Positions 1 to 6,625 of a stretch of DNA of 64,000 bases are shown piece after piece. The position numbers and the translations under genes were made by a program. Source of the stretch: an uncultured Clostridia bacterium (GTDB lineage: Bacteria > Bacillota > Clostridia > TANB77 > CAG-508); the NCBI GenBank assembly GCA_949482135.1, contig CASYFC010000009.1, positions 1 to 64,000 on the forward strand. The letters run 5' to 3'. How positions within the stretch are numbered: the first letter of the stretch is position 1; every line of letters begins with the position of its first letter. Below the pieces are notes generated by a model, which ran no database searches, had not been told where the DNA came from, and worked only from the letters and a program-made list of their open reading frames with translations.

Positions 1-189
1 TTCTGTATATATATCTACAAAATCTTCAAATATTGCAAATTCATCTTTTCCTAGCAATTTTTTTAATAAAGTTTCTTTTTCATCATATCTTTTAGAAATC
101 TCCTTATATTTTGAACTATTTACAATATATTCGTCCAATTCATCTTGCACATAATTATATAAATCTCTAATTGTTTTTTTATCTGACAT
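1..189 (-). CDS. Hypothetical protein, cut by window edge
   Basis: An open frame starts at ATG 189 (first residues MSDKKTIRDLYNYVQDELDE) and runs off the left edge without a stop, so only about 63 residues are visible. It begins 3 bp after the mob stop codon, and its ribosome binding site (GGAGAG) lies inside the last codons of mob, so the two are translationally linked in one leftward operon. The visible part is charged and probably helical. I do not recognise a family. Its position suggests an accessory gene of the mobilizable element. Confidence 0.6.
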   Translation of the reverse strand, partial: MSDKKTIRDLYNYVQDELDEYIVNSSKYKEISKRYDEKETLLKKLLGKDEFAIFEDFVDIYTE

Positions 190-192
190 TCT

Positions 193-1167
193 CTATCGCT
201 CTCCTTTCATTTTATTTACAAAATCTTTTACTAATCTTTTTAGTCTATCTTTAGGAAAGTCAAATAATATACTTACATATTCAAAAGTTTTATCAAGAAA
301 ATTTTTTAAGTAATTATTTTCTATTTCCAATCTTTCGTTCTCTTGTGCAACAACATTGTTTTCATTTTCCAAAATTATTTGTTTATTTATAACATTGTCT
401 GTTATTGTTTTTACTCTTGTATATTGTTTTGCTAGTGTATTAAATTTCTTTATTATTCTTTTATATTCTCTCTTTAGTTCTTCAGTATTTTCAATATCAA
501 GTTCTTGTTCTAAATTAATCATCTCTTTTTCATATTTCTGCATTTCATAATTAGTAACTTTCTTTAAATCCTCAATTTTTATATGTTTATTGTCTTTGTT
601 ATCGCCACGTTCTAAATCAAAACCCGATTTAGTTATGTAATTATAAAAATTATCTTGAAGATATTTATAACTATTTTTACCTTTCCAAAAATCAGTACAA
701 CATAATTTTTCAATATCTTTTCCACTTTTTTTATCCACTGTGTGAACAACTGGGAGATACACTAAATGTAAATGTGGAGTAGATTCATCAAGATGAACTT
801 TAGCAGAAATAATATATTGCTCACCTAAATTTTTGAATCCACAAACAAATTTATAAGCAGTTTGAAAATATCTTTTTATTTCTTGCTTTGATAGTCCATC
901 AAAAAAATCAGGACTTGCAGTTATTATATATTCACAAGCAACATTTGATATATTTTTTATTTTTCCTTTTAAATCGTATTTATTTTTAATATCTCTAAAG
1001 GCTTTTTCATAAGTAGTAAAACAGTTCTTAATTGAATAATTATTTTTCCCATTATTCATATCAATATCTTTATTAGAATAATTTGTATTTTTTCTTTCGT
1101 TATGTCTATATATAACATTTAACTGATTTAAAGTATATTTTTCATTTCTGATAATTGCATAACTCAC
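193..1167 (-). CDS. MobV-family relaxase (plasmid recombination/mobilization protein)
   Basis: This 324-residue protein matches the Mob/Pre (MobV) relaxase family, which nicks one strand at oriT and pilots it during mobilization by a helper conjugation system. The family's metal-binding signature HxDExTPHxH is seen as HLDESTPHLH at residues 125-134. The N-terminus (MSYAIIRNEKYT, then YRHNERKN) is also typical. The C-terminal third is lysine/glutamate-rich and likely coiled coil. The gene is shorter than many MobV proteins (about 400-500 residues) but keeps the catalytic part. The palindrome-rich stretch just upstream (1276-1577) is a good oriT candidate. No conjugation (type IV secretion) genes are visible, so the element looks mobilizable rather than self-transmissible. 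Confidence 0.92.
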   Translation of the reverse strand: MSYAIIRNEKYTLNQLNVIYRHNERKNTNYSNKDIDMNNGKNNYSIKNCFTTYEKAFRDIKNKYDLKGKIKNISNVACEYIITASPDFFDGLSKQEIKRYFQTAYKFVCGFKNLGEQYIISAKVHLDESTPHLHLVYLPVVHTVDKKSGKDIEKLCCTDFWKGKNSYKYLQDNFYNYITKSGFDLERGDNKDNKHIKIEDLKKVTNYEMQKYEKEMINLEQELDIENTEELKREYKRIIKKFNTLAKQYTRVKTITDNVINKQIILENENNVVAQENERLEIENNYLKNFLDKTFEYVSILFDFPKDRLKRLVKDFVNKMKGER

Positions 1168-1275
1168 ATAAAATCACCAATCTTTCTTTTTTATTTAAGC
1201 AAGCCTACGTAGTATTACTATATTTCAAATTTCTTTTTATTCATTCTAAATAAGCTATAAAAATTATTGCTATAA

Positions 1276-1577
1276 CATACTAGAGGAATAAAATTCCTCT
1301 GTATGATTAAGGGAATAAACTTCCCTTAATAAACCCTTTTCAAGATTATTTAAAATTTTTCATTTTTACAATGAAAATCACTTTTTTATAAATAAAAATA
1401 TTATTTTAAACATCTTGTTATAAAAATTAAATGAATATTGCTAGCAAATATTATTTTAATTTTTATAATAAAATAAATCATACTGATTTATTTATGTGAG
1501 AAACCTCTGTCGGTTTCTCACCCTCTTCCACTATACTAACAAAATTATATAAATAAAATTTATACAATTTTGTTAGT
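1276..1577. repeat. Cluster of six inverted repeats; putative oriT region
   Basis: The gene-free stretch upstream of mob consists largely of consecutive hairpins: 1276-1305 (AGAGGAAT/ATTCCTCT extended by CATAC/GTATG), 1306-1330 (perfect 10-bp ATTAAGGGAA/TTCCCTTAAT), 1418-1468 (TTATAAAAATTAA arms), 1471-1493 (AAATAAATCA/TGATTTATTT), 1496-1521 (GTGAGAAACC/GGTTTCTCAC) and 1535-1577 (ACTAACAAAATT arms). MobV relaxases recognise inverted repeats next to their own gene, so one of these is a likely nick-site hairpin. The nick site itself cannot be assigned from sequence alone. The last hairpin directly follows the stop of the next gene and may act as its terminator. Confidence 0.5.
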
Positions 1578-1847
1578 TCATCTTTCGCTATCTGTATTCC
1601 TAAAATTTGTATTTTTGGCTAAACAAAATCCGTCTAAAAATGAGTCTGCTTCATTCCAAGATTTAAAGCAATTTTTGTAGTCAACCGAATACCAATCTTT
1701 ATTGTTAAAATTTTTTGGTACTATTGCAATAGCTTTATTATATGTATAATCACTTGAGATAGTAAGTAATAATAATTTTTTATCACTATTTGATAACATA
1801 TATTGATTTAATCCATTTATTCGCTGTTTTATATCTAATTTATTCAT
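1578..1847 (-). CDS. Hypothetical protein, 89 aa
   Basis: A short protein (MNKLDIKQRINGLNQYMLSN...) that overlaps the end of the integrase frame by 8 bp, so it is probably translationally coupled to it. It has no signal peptide or membrane segment. The alternation of hydrophobic and polar residues (LLLLTISSDYTYNKAIAIVPKNF, read as two strands) suggests a small alpha/beta fold. It is followed by a 43-bp palindrome. I do not recognise the family. Its position between integrase and relaxase suggests an element housekeeping gene. Confidence 0.55.
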   Translation of the reverse strand: MNKLDIKQRINGLNQYMLSNSDKKLLLLTISSDYTYNKAIAIVPKNFNNKDWYSVDYKNCFKSWNEADSFLDGFCLAKNTNFRNTDSER

Positions 1848-3280
1848 CTTTTATTTCTCCTTTTTCTTCTTCCTCTCGTATTCTTTTTTCCATTCTTTGC
1901 AAATAGTCAAAATTTTCTAAATATTCTGTAAGTGACATTGTTCCTCTTGAAACTTCTTTACCAATCATTAAATATAGTTCACATATTCTTTTCATTTTTT
2001 CACTAATTATATAGTCTTCTTTTTTATCATATACATGTTGTTTATTTTCAATATACTTTTTTTCATCTAAAATTATTTTTTCTTCATTTATAGTATTACT
2101 TTTTTCTAAAAATTGTTGACTTGGTTGTATAATATAATTATTCATATAATATCCATTAACTTTTTCTATTTCTTGTTCTTTATATTTATCAAATATTGTT
2201 GTATATGTATTAAGTGTCACAGAAACATCTTTATGTCCTAATAACCTTTGAACTGTAACAGCTCTCATACCGTGCCTCAATACATCTTGTCCCAAAAGTA
2301 TGTCTCAAACTATGTGAAGATATACCTTGTATTCCCATAGCCTTCAATATTCTTTTTAACCTATAATTTACATTATTAGTAAAAATTAAAGTATCATTTT
2401 TACTTGTAAATAATAAATTATCTTTGTTATTATCAGATTCTTTCATCTGTTCAATAATACTATCTTTTATAAATTCTGGAATAGGAATATCTCTTTTTCC
2501 CGAATAAGTTTTTGTTTTATTACCAACTATTAAAGTTCTAGCTTTATCAACTGTTAAAGTTCTTTTTACCGAAACAATATTTTTCTGTAAATTAATATCA
2601 TTCTTTCGTAAAGCTAAAGCCTCTCCAATACGAAGTCCTAAAAACATTTGAAATAAAAACACATTTTTATAAGGTTCTAAACTTATTGGCATACTCATCA
2701 AATAATTAGTAAATGTCTGTTGTTCTTCAATAGTCATTGCTCGAACTTCTTTATCTTCTTTGTTACTTTTAGGACGTATAACATCATCCATAGGATTTCT
2801 AACAATATACTTTTTCTTTTCAGCAATATAATATGCACCATATATTAGTTCATGTATTTTAGTTATATATGAATTACTATAATTTCTTAAAGAATTCATA
2901 TACATTTGAATTTCCTCACTTGTTATATCATCAATATTTTTAGTAGCTAATTCCCATTTTTCTATTGTTTTCAATGTCCTATTTAATCTATTATATTGAT
3001 TACCTGCAATTATTCCTAAATCATATTTTCTCTCAATATTAGATTTAATTAAAAGATTAAGTGGTATTCCATTATTCTCATTAAATAAAATATTTTCTTT
3101 TTGATTTTCTAATGTCGATAAATAATCTTTTGCCTCTTGTTCTGTTTCAAACGATTTACTTTTTCGTTCTTTTTTTAAAGTTGTAGAATTAAGTATATAA
3201 AACCAACATCTCCATTTTTTTGAAGCATTATCGTAGGAAATTGATCCATTCTCATTTTTTTTAGGGCGACCTTTTTTCAT
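1840..3280 (-). CDS. Tyrosine recombinase/integrase, read through a +1 frameshift at a CGG codon
   Basis: Site-specific recombinase of the Tn916/phage integrase family. I start it at ATG 3280 (MKKGRPKKNENG), preceded by AGAGGTG. Frame 0 gives residues 1-336, with an AP2-like/SAM-like N-terminal part, catalytic Arg217 (GLRIGEAL) and the HSLR box (His323, Arg326). It then meets GCA-CGG-T (C at 2272) and stops 12 codons after CGG. Skipping that C gives Gly337 and continues GMRAVTVQRLLGHKD (His349) to the nucleophile Tyr359 (TLNTYTT), ending at 1840 for 479 residues in total. The Gly-Met here is the usual family residue pair. Without the shift the protein lacks its last catalytic His and Tyr. It is either a programmed +1 frameshift (see findings) or a frameshifted gene. 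Confidence 0.85.
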
Positions 3281-3291
3281 ACAAATCACCT

Positions 3292-3567
3292 CTAATCTTT
3301 TCTTTCCATTTTCCAAATCAGATAAGGTAATAACATTACTTGATGTTTTTTTCCAACTTTAATTGCTGGAAAATCTTTTCTACTAAATGTTTTATAAACT
3401 GCTGATTCAGATATTTTCAAATCTCTCATAACATCATTTACACTAATCATTCTAAATGGATTTTTTATTCTTCTTATTGACTCTATTAATAATATTTCTG
3501 TTTTTGTATATTTCTTATTTGATATTTCTTTTATCATTGGTTCAGTTATATTTTTTATTTCTTCCAT
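3292..3567 (-). CDS. Excisionase-like helix-turn-helix protein
   Basis: This 91-residue basic protein overlaps the upstream end of the longest integrase frame and lies 12 bp before the chosen integrase start. Residues about 40-75 (MISVNDVMRDLKISESAVYKTF, split by a turn, then PAIKVGKKHQV) read as a winged HTH of the excisionase/MerR-like type that bends DNA at attachment sites. The position directly upstream of an integrase is classic for xis. A simple HTH transcription regulator is the alternative. Confidence 0.65.
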   Translation of the reverse strand: MEEIKNITEPMIKEISNKKYTKTEILLIESIRRIKNPFRMISVNDVMRDLKISESAVYKTFSRKDFPAIKVGKKHQVMLLPYLIWKMERKD

Positions 3568-3587
3568 ATATAATTAAACCTTTCTTT

Positions 3588-4160
3588 TTATTCATTAGAA
3601 GAATCTTCTAATCTATCTTTTATAAAATCTAATAATGTAAATAAGATTTTTAGAATCATTTTCAAAATTTGCTCATCAGAAACATTATTTAGATTTGTAC
3701 TCGATTCATTTATTGATATTTGATTATTAGTTTCTAATTTTGTTTTCTTGTCCAAATTAGATATATTTTTATTTCTGCTTCGCATATTTCTTTTTGATTT
3801 TGGAATAAATCTGCCTCGTTCATCAAAATTTTTGTAATTAAATGACTCTTTTATAAGAAAATTTGTACATCTAAAAAGCTGATTTTTATTAAGGCTTATA
3901 AAATTTCCCATTTCATCTTTACCTACAATAAAGATTTTCCCTTTTATAGATATTCCAATTTTTGAATATCTATCTACATATACGTTAGCCAAAAGATTCT
4001 CACTTTTCTTTTTATAAATAATTACATAATCGTCATAATCAAGTGTTGTATATTCTCCGTCTACTAATCTTTCAAGATAATCTTTTTGATTTTTAATTTT
4101 TATTATGTCTGGATTTTTTCCAACTTCTTTATAAAGTCCAACTAAAAATTCTCTACTCAT
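3588..4160 (-). CDS. Hypothetical element protein, 190 aa
   Basis: I start this frame at ATG 4160 (MSREFLVGLYKEV), with AAGGTGG upstream, rather than at the GTG 15 bp earlier. The first ~110 residues are a mixed alpha/beta segment (KDYLERLVDGEYTTLDYDDY, then VYVDRYSKIGISI). A lysine/arginine-rich low-complexity linker follows (RFIPKSKRNMRSRNKN), then a hydrophobic C-terminal helix (ILKMILKILFTLLDFIKD). It overlaps the preceding gene's end, so it belongs to the same leftward operon. No family recognised. The basic linker hints at nucleic-acid contact, which is inference only. Confidence 0.55.
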   Translation of the reverse strand: MSREFLVGLYKEVGKNPDIIKIKNQKDYLERLVDGEYTTLDYDDYVIIYKKKSENLLANVYVDRYSKIGISIKGKIFIVGKDEMGNFISLNKNQLFRCTNFLIKESFNYKNFDERGRFIPKSKRNMRSRNKNISNLDKKTKLETNNQISINESSTNLNNVSDEQILKMILKILFTLLDFIKDRLEDSSNE

Positions 4161-4164
4161 AATC

Positions 4165-4467
4165 TTAAACACCACCTTTTTTGTGGTATTTTTTCTTTTT
4201 ATAAGGTTTAGAATTGTATTTTTTTACGTTTTTCTTAAATCGATTTATTCCGTTATTCTTAATTTCAATAAAGCCATTTTTAGAAATTTGATAATCATTA
4301 CATAATTTATCAAGATATTCTCCTTTAAACACACATACATAGATTGCAAATTTTTCACTTAAAGGTAATTCTTTCATTGCCTTATAATAAATCTCTTTAG
4401 AGAATACATTTTCTAAATGTTTATAATCAATTTCGTCATCTGTAAAATTTGATTTTTCATTTTTCAT
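4165..4467 (-). CDS. Small sigma-70 region 4-like protein
   Basis: A 100-residue protein whose central part (MKELPLSEKFAIYVCVF, then LDKLCNDYQISKNGFIEIKNNGINRFKKN) resembles the region-4 helix-turn-helix of sigma factors, including the 'L..lp..ek....l' lead-in and a basic recognition helix. The C-terminus is very basic (KPYKKKKYHKKGG). Small region-4-like proteins are common in clostridial integrative elements and usually regulate excision or transfer genes. It heads the leftward cluster, with a 16-bp perfect palindrome about 28 bp upstream. The assignment rests on pattern only. Confidence 0.45.
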   Translation of the reverse strand: MKNEKSNFTDDEIDYKHLENVFSKEIYYKAMKELPLSEKFAIYVCVFKGEYLDKLCNDYQISKNGFIEIKNNGINRFKKNVKKYNSKPYKKKKYHKKGGV

Positions 4468-4494
4468 AAATCAAACATTCCTTTCAAAAATATT

Positions 4495-4510
4495 TGATTA
4501 TCGATAATCA
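4495..4510. promoter_or_regulatory. Perfect 16-bp palindrome, putative operator
   Basis: TGATTATCGATAATCA is a perfect palindrome lying just upstream of the leftward regulatory/integrase cluster. Size and placement fit a repressor operator, for example for the XRE protein encoded at 4738-5454. Binding is inferred. Confidence 0.4.
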
Positions 4511-4649
4511 TTTGTCGTTCGAACTAACTTCATGATACTCTGTTTTATGTGTTTAAAGTATTATTGTAATAGAATTTAATAATCTGTTATATTGTGTAAT
4601 AATTTGTAATAATGAAAATCTATGAAACAGTATTGATTTCAACAAAAAT

Positions 4650-4673
4650 AAGCAGTTGTACGCTAAACTGCTT
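4650..4673. repeat. Inverted repeat AAGCAGTT/AACTGCTT
   Basis: An 8-bp perfect stem with an 8-nt loop sits just beyond the terminator of the XRE gene. It could be a second, weaker terminator stem or an operator for the leftward promoter. Confidence 0.35.
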
Positions 4674-4681
4674 ATAAAACG

Positions 4682-4726
4682 AAAAAATCCTTTAAATTAA
4701 GCATTTAAGCCTAATCTAAAGGATTT
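4682..4726 (-). terminator. Intrinsic terminator of the XRE regulator gene
   Basis: AAATCCTTTA at 4685-4694 pairs with TAAAGGATTT at 4717-4726. On the minus strand the stem is followed by a T run (4682-4687 region). It lies 12 bp past the XRE stop codon. Confidence 0.7.
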
Positions 4727-4737
4727 AATCATATATT

Positions 4738-5454
4738 TTATTGTTCATAATCTTGTTTATTTTCTATATTTACATACCATATATTTATTTTTTTCATTTC
4801 TTCAAATTCATTATCTGTTATATTTAAACTTTCAAGCATTTCATCTGTAAATTCTAAATTTTCTTTTGAAAAGAAACATTTTTTTACACTTGTATTATAT
4901 GTATTTCCAGTAGCGAAGAAAACGCCCTTCATAAGCCCGTCAATACCATTTGCTATATTTACATTAAATTGAGAACATTCTAACCTAATACTTGTTGGCT
5001 TATAATTATTAAATCTAAAAAACGCAAGGTAATTGTCTGCTTCTAAATGTCCTTGTAAATATATTCTATTAGAATTATAATCGCACAACTCTATTGTACA
5101 ATAATCATATTTTTCTATTATATTTATAACAAACTTACATTTAGCAAATTTATTAGTTGTAGGATAATATCCATAATAATATACATATAATTTATTTACT
5201 CCAAAAGGATTTTTGCTTTCTTTTTTTCTTAATAAAGTATCATTTGAATTAAATAATTCATATTCGTCAATTTCAAGTTCATTACACATTAAATAAATTT
5301 CTTCTGCATTTGGAATTAAAAGACCACTTTCAAATCTGCCTATTGTTGTTTCATTTTTTTTAATAACTCGTGCAAGATTTTCTTGTGTTAAGCCTTTATC
5401 TTTTCTAAATTTTCTTAATCGTTCTCCAAATTCTTTTCTATTAAATTCAGCCAT
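4738..5454 (-). CDS. XRE-family transcriptional regulator
   Basis: This 238-residue protein starts at ATG 5454 (MAEFNRKEFGERL), because AAAGGAGAG sits at the right distance upstream. Residues 5-62 are a Cro/C1-type HTH (FGERLRKFRKDKGLTQENLA, then KKNETTIGRFESG). The remaining ~170 residues are an unrecognised beta-rich sensory domain with many aromatic residues (YYYGYYP; YLQGHLEADNYLAFFRF). It has its own promoter (TTATAAT near 5492-5498) and terminator, and is divergent from the RNA region and the Spo0A-like gene. It is probably the element's maintenance/excision repressor, acting on the palindromes on either side. Confidence 0.8.
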   Translation of the reverse strand: MAEFNRKEFGERLRKFRKDKGLTQENLARVIKKNETTIGRFESGLLIPNAEEIYLMCNELEIDEYELFNSNDTLLRKKESKNPFGVNKLYVYYYGYYPTTNKFAKCKFVINIIEKYDYCTIELCDYNSNRIYLQGHLEADNYLAFFRFNNYKPTSIRLECSQFNVNIANGIDGLMKGVFFATGNTYNTSVKKCFFSKENLEFTDEMLESLNITDNEFEEMKKINIWYVNIENKQDYEQ

Positions 5455-5548
5455 ATACAAACTCTCCTTTAATAAAACTATCACTTATAATTATAACATT
5501 TTTTAGCACTTTTTTCAAGGTGTGTTCTTACTCGCTCTAAGCACAAAT

Positions 5549-5576
5549 TGATTTTACTGTTATTTTATGGTATAAT
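5549..5576 (+). promoter_or_regulatory. Promoter TTGATT-N17-TATAAT
   Basis: A near-consensus sigma-A promoter reading rightward into the gene-free region. The -35 is TTGATT at 5549-5554 and the -10 is TATAAT at 5571-5576, with 17-bp spacing. There is no ORF within 600 bp downstream, so the product is expected to be non-coding RNA. Confidence 0.65.
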
Positions 5577-5662
5577 AAATATAACTTCATATAGTTAGAA
5601 TGGTTTTAAATGCTTAATGTTTAATCCATTCCACAGGCTCAATGCTTGCTGTTCAATGATTG

Positions 5663-5696
5663 AATCCAGGCATTGAGACTGCCTGGATTATTTTAT
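5663..5696 (+). terminator. Hairpin terminator of a short upstream RNA
   Basis: A perfect 10-bp stem (AATCCAGGCA at 5663-5672 with TGCCTGGATT at 5680-5689, 7-nt loop) is followed by ATTTTAT. Together with the promoter at 5549-5576 it would define an RNA of roughly 110 nt. Confidence 0.5.
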
Positions 5697-5749
5697 ACGA
5701 AAAATGTTATTTGCATATTTTTCCGTATAACTCATTGAATTTCTACTTG

Positions 5750-6010
5750 AAGAATATCGATACGGGAGAATAAGCATGACTAAAAACATTTTTTATGGTG
5801 GTCGGAAGCCCTGGGTGCTATCCAACTATTTAAGCATATAGGCTATTCAGCTTTAACTGGGGGAAAAATTTCCCCCTAATGCTTTTAACTATTGATTTTA
5901 GTCAAAAAATATTTTATAATTAAGTTAATTAATTTAAGTTAGTCTCAATAACTTAATTAATTATATAAAACACGGGGATTTGCTTATTCTCCCGTGTCTT
6001 TTTATTTTTA
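5750..6010 (+). ncRNA. Candidate structured non-coding RNA closed by a 15-bp long-range helix
   Basis: ACGGGAGAATAAGCA at 5762-5776 is perfectly complementary to TGCTTATTCTCCCGT at 5981-5995. The next bases (TGACTAAAA, 5777-5785) pair perfectly with TTTTAGTCA at 5896-5904. Inside lie a GGGGGAA/TTCCCCC hairpin (5859-5876) enclosed by AAGCAT/ATGCTT (5832-5837 with 5879-5884), and a second arm ATAATTAAGTTA/TAACTTAATTA (5916-5927 with 5949-5959). The single-stranded GC-rich segment 5799-5824 stands out in this AT-rich region. The region has no ORF and ends in a terminator. The layout is that of a compact ~235-nt RNA. It is not tmRNA, RNase P or SRP RNA by any signature I can see. The raiA-motif class is a possible match on size and architecture only. 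Confidence 0.6.
5971..6010 (+). terminator. Terminator of the structured RNA, overlapping its closing helix
   Basis: CACGGG (5971-5976) pairs with CCCGTG (5991-5996), followed by TCTTTTTATTTTT. The 3' arm is shared with the 15-bp long-range helix, so terminator hairpin and closed RNA fold are mutually exclusive. This may reflect co-transcriptional refolding. Confidence 0.6.
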
Positions 6011-6100
6011 ATCTGCACTGTATGCAGAATTTTATTAAAACATTTAATTTTTATAAAAAAATATTATAATATATATCAAAATATATAAATTTTAGCCTAT

Positions 6101-6143
6101 AAATATGCATAGTATGCAGATTTGTCTGCACACTATGCATATT
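6101..6143. promoter_or_regulatory. 43-bp near-perfect palindrome upstream of the Spo0A-like gene
   Basis: AAATATGCATAGT-A-TGCAGA is mirrored by TCTGCA-C-ACTATGCATATTT around a 4-nt centre. A related half-element (CTGCACTGTATGCAG) occurs at about 6015-6030. It lies immediately upstream of the promoter at 6152-6180, so an operator for the downstream DNA-binding protein or the XRE repressor is likely. A cruciform or terminator role is the alternative. Confidence 0.5.
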
Positions 6144-6151
6144 TTACTTTT

Positions 6152-6180
6152 TTGATTTGTTTACATAAATTTGGTATATT
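6152..6180 (+). promoter_or_regulatory. Promoter TTGATT-N17-TATATT for the Spo0A-like gene
   Basis: The -35 TTGATT (6152-6157) and -10 TATATT (6175-6180) are 17 bp apart, with the same -35 as the RNA promoter at 5549. The distance to the TTG start at 6233 is about 50 bp. Confidence 0.55.
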
Positions 6181-6232
6181 GATATTGTACTTATTATTAT
6201 TTTCTTCAAAAATCTTTTGGGAGGTTTAAATT

Positions 6233-6619
6233 TTGAAGTTAGATTTTAATAATAATTCTAATCAAATATCAAATACACAACTTCTTATAATTTGTAATTG
6301 TTTACGTTCTTTAGGTTTAAATTCAGGTCATATAGGAACTCGTTTAATAAATAAAGCAATTCAAATTCTAATTATTAAAGATTTAGAAGTTGTTGTTTTA
6401 AATGATATTTACGAAGAAATATCAAAAGCTTTTCCTAATTTAGAATCTAAATTTATAAGAATGTATATTCATTATGCACTAAAGCATAGAAATGAATATA
6501 AAGCAGAAACTAACTTTAAAAGAATTTTCGGTTTTGATTATGATGAATATTATTTCGAGCCAAAACAATTTATTGAAGAAATGGCAAATATTATTAAAAT
6601 AAGAACTATAAATTTATAA
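6233..6619 (+). CDS. Stand-alone Spo0A C-terminal (effector) domain protein
   Basis: This 128-residue protein starts at TTG 6233, supported by GGGAGG 8 bp upstream. From about residue 17 to the end it follows the Spo0A DNA-binding domain pattern: a helix with G-H-I-G-T-R (Spo0A 'PAHIKGY'), then INKAIQILI, LNDIYEEISKAFPN, KFIRMYIHYALKHRN and IFGFDYDEY, then a last helix EEMANIIK. The phosphoacceptor receiver domain of true Spo0A is absent, so this is a constitutive DNA-binding effector module. It stands alone on its strand, with its own promoter and a large palindrome upstream, and converges with the next gene (6 bp between stops). Being on a mobile element, it could bind 0A-box-like sites in the host or control the element's own genes, which is inference. 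Confidence 0.8.
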   Translation: MKLDFNNNSNQISNTQLLIICNCLRSLGLNSGHIGTRLINKAIQILIIKDLEVVVLNDIYEEISKAFPNLESKFIRMYIHYALKHRNEYKAETNFKRIFGFDYDEYYFEPKQFIEEMANIIKIRTINL

Positions 6620-6625
6620 TATTTT

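Noticed and set aside
5750-6010. tmRNA, RNase P RNA, SRP RNA or a retron
   Set aside because: No tRNA-like end or CCA, none of the conserved cores I know for those RNAs, and no reverse transcriptase gene nearby.
6101-6143. Intrinsic terminator
   Set aside because: The stem is not followed by a T run close enough on the transcribed strand and it directly precedes a promoter, so an operator is more likely.
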